Translations under genes and position numbers: made by a program
Notes under the pieces: generated by a model
What the model was told of the DNA's origin: nothing
What the model saw: the letters and a program-made list of their open reading frames with translations, nothing else
Databases searched by the model: none
Source of the DNA: Candidatus Aenigmatarchaeota archaeon
Lineage (GTDB): Archaea > Aenigmatarchaeota > Aenigmatarchaeia > QMZP01
DNA: 10,509 nt
Direction: 5' to 3'
NCBI GenBank assembly: GCA_016202725.1
Contig: JACQOD010000104.1
Location: 1-10,509, forward strand
Shown here: one piece after another, positions 4,897-10,509 of the stretch
Layout: each line of letters opens with the position of its first letter
Position numbering within the stretch: position 1 is the first letter of the stretch

Positions 4897-6036
4897 ATGG
4901 TTACGCTCTGGACAGAGAAGTACCGGCCCCCCTCCGCGGAGGGCATCATCGGCAACCGCAAGGCGGTGGACGAGGTCAGGCAGTTCCTCCAGCAGCCTGC
5001 CCGGGGGAGGCCGCTCCTGGTGGCCGGGCCGCCGGGCTGCGGGAAGACCCTCACCGTGGAGCTGGTCTCCCAGGAGCTGGGCCTCCACCTCATGGAAATC
5101 AACGCGTCGGACGACCGCGCGAAGGAGGACATCGAGGGCTACCGCTCCGCCACGAGGACGCAGACCCTCTTCTCCCGGGGGAAGGTGATCCTGCTGGACG
5201 AGGTGGACGGCTTGGCCGCGGGCGACCGCGGAGGGGTGGGGGCGATCGTGGACCTCGCCAGGCAGTCCCGCTTCCCCGTAGTGGCGATCGCGAACGATCC
5301 CTACCTGCCCAAGCTGAAGCCGCTGCGGCTCGCAAGCCAGCAGGTGAAATTCACCAGGGTCCCCACGCCCTCGCTGGAGAAGTTCCTCCGCGAGGTCGCG
5401 GCCCGGGAGGGGCTGCAAGCCCCCGAGGGCACCTTGAAAAGCCTGGCGCGCTTCGCGGAGGGGGACGTGCGCGCGGCCCTCATTGACCTCCAGTCCGCGG
5501 CCTTGGCAGGCCAGGTCACGGCCCTGGAATCGGTGGGCTACCGCGAGCGCGAAGCGGATCTGTACAAGATCCTCCCGGGCATCTTCCACGCCAGCACGAT
5601 CGCCAGCAGCCGGCGCCTGGTGTATGACGCGGACAAGGATCCTGATGAGATCTTCTGGTGGCTCGCCCAGAACCTTGAAGCAGCTTGCGGGCTGGCTGCG
5701 CTCCCGCAGGCCTACGACCTGCTCGCGAGGGCCGACCTCTTCCGCGCGCTGGTAATCAAGCAGCAGAACTGGAAATTCAAGGGCTACATGGTGGACCTGA
5801 TGGTGGGCGTGGGCCTCCACGGGAGGGAGGGATACGTCCCCTTCCAGGCGCCTGATCGGTTCACCGCCCTCGCGCGGAGCAAGATGGCCCGCGCGGAGCG
5901 GGACGCGCTCTGCGCGCGCCTGGGATCCCTGCTGCACTGCTCGCGCAGGGCCGCGCGCCAGCAGCTCCCCTACCTGCGGATGATGCGGGATCTCGGACTC
6001 CCCCCCGAGGACGCGGCCCTTCTTGCGGGCACCTGA
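4897..6036 (+). CDS. rfcL: Replication factor C large subunit (clamp loader)
   Basis: The 379-residue protein is the large subunit of the archaeal clamp loader, which with small RfcS subunits opens the PCNA ring and loads it at primer ends. It begins with the family hallmark LWTEKYRP (4-11). It has Walker A GPPGCGKT (44-51), NASDDR (69-74), Walker B VILLDEVD (97-104), sensor 1 IAND (131-134) and sensor 2 GDVRAAL (189-195). There is no SRC motif, which fits a large rather than small subunit. The C-terminal collar domain follows (~215-375). The protein ends at LLAGT. Typical archaeal RfcL is longer (roughly 450-500 residues) and carries a C-terminal PCNA-binding box, which is absent here. ATG 4897 is chosen by homology and the TATA box. 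An upstream in-frame ATG at 4774 would add 41 unconserved residues and cross the divergent promoter region. Confidence 0.93.
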   Translation: MVTLWTEKYRPPSAEGIIGNRKAVDEVRQFLQQPARGRPLLVAGPPGCGKTLTVELVSQELGLHLMEINASDDRAKEDIEGYRSATRTQTLFSRGKVILLDEVDGLAAGDRGGVGAIVDLARQSRFPVVAIANDPYLPKLKPLRLASQQVKFTRVPTPSLEKFLREVAAREGLQAPEGTLKSLARFAEGDVRAALIDLQSAALAGQVTALESVGYREREADLYKILPGIFHASTIASSRRLVYDADKDPDEIFWWLAQNLEAACGLAALPQAYDLLARADLFRALVIKQQNWKFKGYMVDLMVGVGLHGREGYVPFQAPDRFTALARSKMARAERDALCARLGSLLHCSRRAARQQLPYLRMMRDLGLPPEDAALLAGT

Positions 6037-6229
6037 GGCTTTTGCATGTGTTTAGCTCGTCTAACCGTTAGCAGTTGGACTACATGTTTGGCAATTCTTC
6101 CGCTCTGCGAATCAGTCGCATTGAAAATCGGCATGCTTGGGCCACATGACCGTTTTGACGTGTTTTGGCTCGCATCCGGGGAAATCGATACACAGCGGGC
6201 ATATTGAGGGTACCTAAACACATACAGGC

Positions 6230-6236
6230 TTTTTAA
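6230..6236 (+). promoter_or_regulatory. TATA-like box of the first propeller gene
   Basis: TTTTTAA lies 21-27 bases before ATG 6257. A GGAGG at 6251-6255 is one base from the ATG, too close to serve as a ribosome binding site, so a leaderless start is inferred. Confidence 0.5.
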
Positions 6237-6256
6237 TCCCCATTCCTAATGGAGGC

Positions 6257-7543
6257 ATGGAGGTCGCCTACTACTCGGATGGGCCGACAGAAGCCGCGCA
6301 CGTCAGGAGCGCGATCGATGCCTCGCAGTTCGGGGAGGTGCAGTGGGTCGGCGTGATCTCCCTGGTCCAGGACAGCAAGAAAACAATCCACTGGAACGTG
6401 GGAACGGGGGGGAGCATCGAAGCCACCGCGGTGGCCCTGGGGGACACGGTGTACTTCACCAGCTGCGACCACCACCTCTATGCCGTCGGCATGGACGGCA
6501 AGGAACGCTGGCGGTTCGGAACCGGAGACGTCATCCTTTCCGGCCCGCTGCTCCACCAGGGCGTCCTCTATTTCGGCTGTTATGACCGGCGCCTCTACGC
6601 GGTCAGCCTGGAGGGCAAGCTGCTCTGGTCATTCCGCGCCGCCGACCGCATTGCGGCGCGGCCGGCGGCGGCGGGCGACCTGGTCTTCATCGGGTGCGCC
6701 GACGGATCGCTCTATGCGATCACCACCCAGGGAAGGCTGCGATGGACGTTCCATGCCAAAGATGCCATTGCCGGGGAGGTGTTGGTTGCCGGTGACCGGC
6801 TGGTCGTCGGGTCCTGGGACCGGACACTGTACTGCCTGGACCTCGCGGGGACGCTGCAGTGGAGCTTCCCGACCGGGGACATCACCGGCTACGAGATGGG
6901 CCTTCTCGGGGACACGCTCTTCGCGGGGTCGTTCGACCGGAACGTGTACGCCATTTCCCTTTCAGATGGACGGTTGCGGTGGAAGTTCGCCTGCGGCGGA
7001 GAAGTGCGGTCAGTCACGGCGCAGGACGGACGGGTGTATGCCGCGGTGCGGGACAACTCCCTCTACTGCATCGGCGAGGACGGCCGCTTGCGCTGGCGGT
7101 TCCGCGCTGGCGCTTTTTTCATACGTCCGCCCCTGGTCACGACAGGCGCGCTCTATGTGGGCTGCGCAGACAACCGCCTCTACTGCCTGTCCCCGGAGGG
7201 AGGCATCCGCTGGACCTTCGAGGCGAAAGGGCCCGTTTCCGCATGCCCTGTCCTCGCGGACGGCCTGATACTTTTCGGCAGCTGGGACTGCACCTTTTAC
7301 GCGCTCACGCCTGGGGGGATCCCCGCCTGGCGGTTCGCAACCAGTCTGGCCACTCCCGCGCCCATTGATACGGAAGCGATGCGCATGGACCGGACCATTC
7401 GCTTCACCGTCAGCCACCCTGCGCCGGAACCGGCCAGGCAGCGGTATGCGGGGGAAACCTTGGGAGAGGGAAAGAGCACCTATGCCTTCCGGCACGCGTA
7501 CGTGAAGGACGCCACCTACACGCGGAAATCACGGTACGGGTAA
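6257..7543 (+). CDS. Eight-bladed PQQ-like beta-propeller protein 1
   Basis: The 428-residue protein is a beta-propeller of PQQ-like repeats. The blade signature [LV]YxGxxDxxLYAL occurs eight times with its Asp at residues 71, 110, 149, 188, 227, 266, 305 and 344, an exact 39-residue period. Each blade ends in a RLxWxF strand. Eight blades match BamB and quinoprotein folds, but there is no signal peptide, membrane helix or dehydrogenase catalytic motif, so it looks cytoplasmic and non-enzymatic. Before the blades is DASQFGEVQW (21-30), shared with the two downstream paralogues. After them is a tail from ~394 with RYAGETLGEG, then S/T/Y-rich sequence ending YTRKSRYG. It is the first of three adjacent paralogues. 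Its TAA stop lies inside the dispersed repeat copy B. Ligand and function are unknown; a scaffold or sensor is a guess. A distant WD40/YVTN relative is the alternative fold. Confidence 0.85.
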   Translation: MEVAYYSDGPTEAAHVRSAIDASQFGEVQWVGVISLVQDSKKTIHWNVGTGGSIEATAVALGDTVYFTSCDHHLYAVGMDGKERWRFGTGDVILSGPLLHQGVLYFGCYDRRLYAVSLEGKLLWSFRAADRIAARPAAAGDLVFIGCADGSLYAITTQGRLRWTFHAKDAIAGEVLVAGDRLVVGSWDRTLYCLDLAGTLQWSFPTGDITGYEMGLLGDTLFAGSFDRNVYAISLSDGRLRWKFACGGEVRSVTAQDGRVYAAVRDNSLYCIGEDGRLRWRFRAGAFFIRPPLVTTGALYVGCADNRLYCLSPEGGIRWTFEAKGPVSACPVLADGLILFGSWDCTFYALTPGGIPAWRFATSLATPAPIDTEAMRMDRTIRFTVSHPAPEPARQRYAGETLGEGKSTYAFRHAYVKDATYTRKSRYG

Positions 7544-7707
7544 ACTACCCGCCGCTACAGCGGCGGGCGTTCGACGCCGGCTAACCCAGGAATGGGCAGC
7601 ATTCCTTCGCCCGTGATGGCTGCCCACCCCCGCGACCCCGCGCGCTGCTGCTGGCGCCGCCATCCATCCGCGGGCCAGGGCCCCGCAGGGTGCTGGCGGC
7701 GCGGGGC
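7540..7707. repeat. Dispersed hairpin-rich repeat, copy B
   Basis: Copy of the repeat at 204-376 in the same orientation. It has a perfect 9-bp stem (7548-7556/7559-7567), the GGCGT-TCG-ACGCC hairpin, AGGAATG/CATTCCT with a 5-base loop, and GCCCCGC/GCGGGGC at the end. Its second to fourth bases (TAA, 7541-7543) are the stop codon of the first propeller gene, so insertion probably fixed that gene's present C-terminus. The spacer from 7708 to 7846 shows nothing else I can name. Confidence 0.7.
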
Positions 7708-7846
7708 GTACAGCTCTTCTACCATCGCAGGCCACGACGCGCTCCCTCCCGACCGCGGAACCGGTTTTCCCGCCCGTCAAACGCGCCGTCAGCATCCTCC
7801 GCAGCGCGCAAGGCCGTGGAAACCATCCCCGGGGCCCTGTGAACGC

Positions 7847-7854
7847 TTTAATAT
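7847..7854 (+). promoter_or_regulatory. TATA-like box of the second propeller gene
   Basis: TTTAATAT lies 39-46 bases before ATG 7893. This predicts a short leader of about 15-20 bases, which fits the Shine-Dalgarno site found there. Confidence 0.45.
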
Positions 7855-7882
7855 GACACGGCAAAGGAAGGTATGGATCCCC

Positions 7883-7888
7883 GGAGGG
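7883..7888 (+). promoter_or_regulatory. Shine-Dalgarno site of the second propeller gene
   Basis: GGAGGG lies four bases before ATG 7893 and fixes that start. An out-of-frame ATG at 7873 precedes it. Confidence 0.6.
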
Positions 7889-7892
7889 CGGC

Positions 7893-9185
7893 ATGACCGG
7901 CTACCGCGAAGAGTATGACGAGCGGCGCAACATCGCCATCACGACCACCATCGCGAGCGAGTTCGGCGAGCTGGAGATGGTCGGCTACACTGCCGCGGTG
8001 CGGGACGCCCCGCGGCTGGACATCTTCGGGGTCGGCGTCGGGGGAAGCATTCTCTCCGAGGTCGTGAAGGCGGGGAACGCCCTCTACTTCGGGGGCATGG
8101 ACAAGAAATTCTACTGCGTTTCTGACCGGGGCGAGGAACTCTGGACCTTCCCCACGAACCACGTGAATTGCTCGCCCGCCGTGGCGGAGGACCGGGTCTA
8201 CTTCGGGTCGTTCGACACCAACCTCTACTGCCTGGACCTCCAGGGACAGCTCCTCTGGAAATTCGCGACCAAGGGCATGATCTGCTCGAGGCCCTGCATC
8301 ACGCCCGCAGGGGTGGTGTTCGGCAGCAAGGACGGGAACGTCTACTGCGTCTCCCCCGAGGGGGAACTGGTCTGGCGGTTCCAGACGCCCGGCGCCATCA
8401 CCCAGGACCCGGTCCTCTACAAGGGGCGCATCTACATCGGCTCGGCTGATCCGGTCCTCTACGTGCTCACGCTGGAGGGGAGGCTGGCCGGCAAGATCAC
8501 CGCCCAGGGGGCCTTCTCCACCCCGGTGATCGCGGACGACCGGATCTACGTGGGCAATTTCGACAAGAACTTCTACGCCTTCTCCCTGGAGGGGAAGAAG
8601 CTCTGGTCCTACAAGAGCCCGGTGACCATCGGCACCCGCAGGCCCCTCTACCACGACGGGGTCATCTACGCCGGGGCGAGGGACGGCTGCGTGTACGCCT
8701 TCCGGGCCGACGGGAGGCTGGCCAGGAAGTTCGTGATGCAGGACGTCGCCATGTGGATGACGCCCGCCACGGACGGTGAGCTGCTCTATGTGGGCTCCGC
8801 GGACAGGAACTTCTACGCGTTCGACCTGGCGACGGGCGCGCTGGCGTGGACCTTCCCCACGAAGGGGCCGATCCATTCCTCCCCGACCCTGGACCAGGGA
8901 ACCCTCTACTTCGGCGGGTGGGACGCGAACCTGTACGCGGTGAGCACGGACGGGAGGGTGCAGTGGACCTTCCGGCTCAGCATGAGCTCTCCCGCCCCCA
9001 TCGAGCCTGAGGAGGAGCTGCGGCCCGCCGCGCAGGGGAAGATGGTGTGGCAGCAAAGCGGCAGCCTTCCGGAAGGGGGGGAGCGCTACCGCCGGGAGAC
9101 CCTCGGGGAGGGCGGGAGCGAGTCCGTCTACACCTTCCGAAGCGAATATACCACGAAGAGCCAGTACACCATGAAGAAGCGGTAA
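7893..9185 (+). CDS. Eight-bladed PQQ-like beta-propeller protein 2
   Basis: The 430-residue paralogue of the preceding gene has eight blade signatures with Asp at residues 70, 108, 147, 186, 224, 264, 304 and 344 (spacing 38-40), for example VYFGSFDTNLYCL and LYFGGWDANLYAV. The N-terminal shared motif is TTIASEFGELEMVGY (18-32). The C-terminal tail after the last blade reads GERYRRETLGEGG (396-408), then SVYTF and KSQYTMKKR, the best-formed tail of the three. No signal peptide or membrane helix is visible, so it is predicted cytoplasmic. Blades carry many Tyr-Cys pairs (LYCL, YCV), as in the other two. It has its own TATA box and Shine-Dalgarno site, so the array is not one simple operon. 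No catalytic residues are recognised; a binding scaffold is an inference. Confidence 0.87.
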   Translation: MTGYREEYDERRNIAITTTIASEFGELEMVGYTAAVRDAPRLDIFGVGVGGSILSEVVKAGNALYFGGMDKKFYCVSDRGEELWTFPTNHVNCSPAVAEDRVYFGSFDTNLYCLDLQGQLLWKFATKGMICSRPCITPAGVVFGSKDGNVYCVSPEGELVWRFQTPGAITQDPVLYKGRIYIGSADPVLYVLTLEGRLAGKITAQGAFSTPVIADDRIYVGNFDKNFYAFSLEGKKLWSYKSPVTIGTRRPLYHDGVIYAGARDGCVYAFRADGRLARKFVMQDVAMWMTPATDGELLYVGSADRNFYAFDLATGALAWTFPTKGPIHSSPTLDQGTLYFGGWDANLYAVSTDGRVQWTFRLSMSSPAPIEPEEELRPAAQGKMVWQQSGSLPEGGERYRRETLGEGGSESVYTFRSEYTTKSQYTMKKR

Positions 9186-9203
9186 GCGTCGAAGCGCTGG
9201 CAC

Positions 9204-9210
9204 TTTTTAA
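9204..9210 (+). promoter_or_regulatory. TATA-like box / T-run before the third propeller gene
   Basis: TTTTTAA lies 21-27 bases before ATG 9231 and 18 bases after the previous stop codon. It could act both as a promoter element for the third gene and as a terminator T-run for the second. Confidence 0.5.
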
Positions 9211-9230
9211 GCCATGCACGCAGAAGGGGT

Positions 9231-10509
9231 ATGGAACGCTACCTTGCTGCTGCAGACGTCCGCGCCAGCGCGAGCATCGCCTCGGAGTTCGGGGACCTGC
9301 AGTTCCTCGAAGTGTACGCCCTCCTCACCCAGACGAGGAGCTACCCCCTCTGGGACATCACCACCGGCGGGACCATCTGGGGCATCCCCCTCGTGGTGGG
9401 CGACCGGATCTATGTCGGCGCGTGCGACCACCATGTCTACTGCCTCTCCCTGGACGGCCGGGAGATCTGGCGGTTCCAGACCCAGGGCCCGGTGAACATC
9501 GTCACCGCGCCTGCCTATGCGGACGGCATCGTGTACGCCACCTCGTATGACCACAAGGTCTACGCCCTGGATGCGGCGACGGGCCAGCTGCAGTGGGCCT
9601 TCGCGACCCGGGACAAGGTCTGCGCCGAGCCGCTCGTGCGCGAGGGGAGGGTGTACGTGGGCTCCAAGGACGGCTCCTTCTATTGCCTGGATGCGCGGAC
9701 CGGCGAGCTTCGCTGGAAAGTAGGCACCCGGGCGCCCATCTCCTCCTCCGCGGCGTGGTGGGAGGGGCGTGTCTACGTCGGGGGATGGGACGGCCTCCTG
9801 TATTGCTTCCTGCCGGATGGCCGGCTGGCGTGGAAATTCCCGACCAAGGACCTCATCGCGAAGAAGATCGCGGTGGGCGGAGGGGTGGCGTACGCAGTGA
9901 GCAGGGACGGCAGCCTCTATGCCGTCGACGCCCTGACCGGCCAGCGGAAATGGGTGTTCCGCCAGCGGGACAGCCTGCCCTGCTCCGCGCCGGTGCTGGA
10001 CAAGGATATGGTCTTCTTCGCCGCGACGTTCCAGCAGCGGCTGTTCGCCCTGCGGACTGCGGATGGCTCAGTGGCCTGGTCGTTCCCGCTGACGAACCTG
10101 GAATACGGGCAGCCCACCTGCGAGGGGGAGATGGTCTACATGACCGCCAACGACGGCTGGGTGTATGCCCTTGACCGGGCCAGCGGCAAGGTCAGGTGGA
10201 AGTACGCGGAGCCGCTGCGGGCGGATTGGGCGGACGGGAATGCCATTGCGGGAGGCAGGATGTATATCGGCAGCCGGAACTGCAAGCTGGTCTGCCTCTC
10301 CCTGCAGGGAGAGAAAATCTGGGAATTCACCACCAGCCTGTCCGAACCTTCCAGCATCACGTTCGAGCAGGAACGGATTTCCCCGGAAGGGGTCTTCACG
10401 GTCGTGCAGGAGGCCGCTCCTGAGCAGGAGCGCTACCGAGTGCAGACCCTGGTGGAGGGGGGCTCGGACTCGGTCTATTCCTTCAAGACCGAGTACAGCA
10501 GCAAGAGCC
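9231..10509 (+). CDS. Eight-bladed PQQ-like beta-propeller protein 3, 3' end cut
   Basis: The frame is open from ATG 9231 to the window edge (426 codons seen), with no stop, so the C-terminus is missing. By comparison with its paralogues only a few residues should be absent. Eight blades are visible: the early ones are typical (IYVGACDHHVYCL, VYVGSKDGSFYCL), and several have the classic PQQ-repeat turn ALDAATGQLQW (112-122). Blades six and eight are degenerate: VFFAATFQQRLFAL lacks the Asp, and MYIGSRNCKLVCL has Asn and Val. The shared N-terminal motif is SIASEFGDLQF (15-25), and the shared tail RYRVQTLVEGGS precedes SVYSFKTEYSSKS. No signal peptide is present. It starts 45 bases after the second propeller gene, with its own TATA-like box. 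Function unknown; it diverges more from proteins 1 and 2 than they do from each other, by eye. Confidence 0.85.
   Translation, partial: MERYLAAADVRASASIASEFGDLQFLEVYALLTQTRSYPLWDITTGGTIWGIPLVVGDRIYVGACDHHVYCLSLDGREIWRFQTQGPVNIVTAPAYADGIVYATSYDHKVYALDAATGQLQWAFATRDKVCAEPLVREGRVYVGSKDGSFYCLDARTGELRWKVGTRAPISSSAAWWEGRVYVGGWDGLLYCFLPDGRLAWKFPTKDLIAKKIAVGGGVAYAVSRDGSLYAVDALTGQRKWVFRQRDSLPCSAPVLDKDMVFFAATFQQRLFALRTADGSVAWSFPLTNLEYGQPTCEGEMVYMTANDGWVYALDRASGKVRWKYAEPLRADWADGNAIAGGRMYIGSRNCKLVCLSLQGEKIWEFTTSLSEPSSITFEQERISPEGVFTVVQEAAPEQERYRVQTLVEGGSDSVYSFKTEYSSKS

Noticed and set aside
6037..6256. Possible small RNA or tRNA in the less GC-rich spacer after rfcL
   Set aside because: No tRNA arms, T-loop or strong hairpin could be found by eye. 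Only a promoter for the next gene is supported.
6257..9185. CRISPR-like or tandem DNA repeat from periodic similarity
   Set aside because: The ~117-base period reflects 39-residue protein blades. The DNA copies are too diverged for a CRISPR array and there are no uniform spacers.
7848..9203. 451-codon open frame on the minus strand
   Set aside because: It is antisense to the second propeller gene, and its internal repetition only mirrors the blade repeats.
6257..10509. PQQ-dependent dehydrogenase or secreted BamB
   Set aside because: No signal peptide, lipoprotein box or dehydrogenase catalytic and metal-binding residues are visible. Only the propeller repeats match.

Overview
The window is archaeal chromosomal DNA, GC-rich over most of its length. 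Two informational genes fix the domain: an archaeal-type DnaG (TOPRIM) and a clamp-loader large subunit, RfcL. An archaeosortase-like membrane protein, a short DUF460-type RNase H-fold protein and TATA-like boxes at a near-constant distance from start codons agree with this. The small single-domain versions of some proteins, and the pilin-like 'KGxFxIDFxxAIGVFLL' segment, remind me of DPANN-type archaea. That placement is a guess.

Layout from left to right. Positions 1-129 hold the AT-rich N-terminal end of a minus-strand gene that leaves the window. Positions 204-376 hold copy A of a ~170-bp hairpin-rich dispersed repeat. Positions 449-2039 hold a two-gene operon: a small TOPRIM protein (UPF0292-like), then dnaG, overlapping by 80 bases. 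A T-rich terminator and ~480 bp of gene-free, hairpin-rich DNA with a degenerate direct duplication follow. Positions 2517-2984 hold a minimal DUF460-like protein. Positions 3104-4333 hold an unusual fusion of an archaeosortase-like domain, with Ser where Cys is expected, to a pilin-like membrane anchor and an Asn-sequon-rich outer domain. Positions 4338-4765 (minus) hold a RelE/ParE-type toxin and its antitoxin. Positions 4897-6036 hold rfcL, short for its family. Positions 6257-10509 hold three consecutive paralogous eight-bladed PQQ-like beta-propellers, the last cut by the window edge. Copy B of the dispersed repeat lies between the first and second propeller genes and supplies the stop codon of the first.

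The replication genes (dnaG, rfcL) are housekeeping. The accessory part is the propeller array, the sortase-pilin fusion, the toxin-antitoxin pair and the repeats. The three propellers lack signal peptides and membrane segments, so they look cytoplasmic. All three share an N-terminal motif and a Tyr/Ser/Arg-rich C-terminal tail outside the propeller. That is the most system-like feature of the window, and I cannot assign it a function. First genes of transcription units have a T-rich TATA-like box 21-29 bases before the start codon, with no room for a leader. dnaG and the second propeller instead have Shine-Dalgarno sequences.
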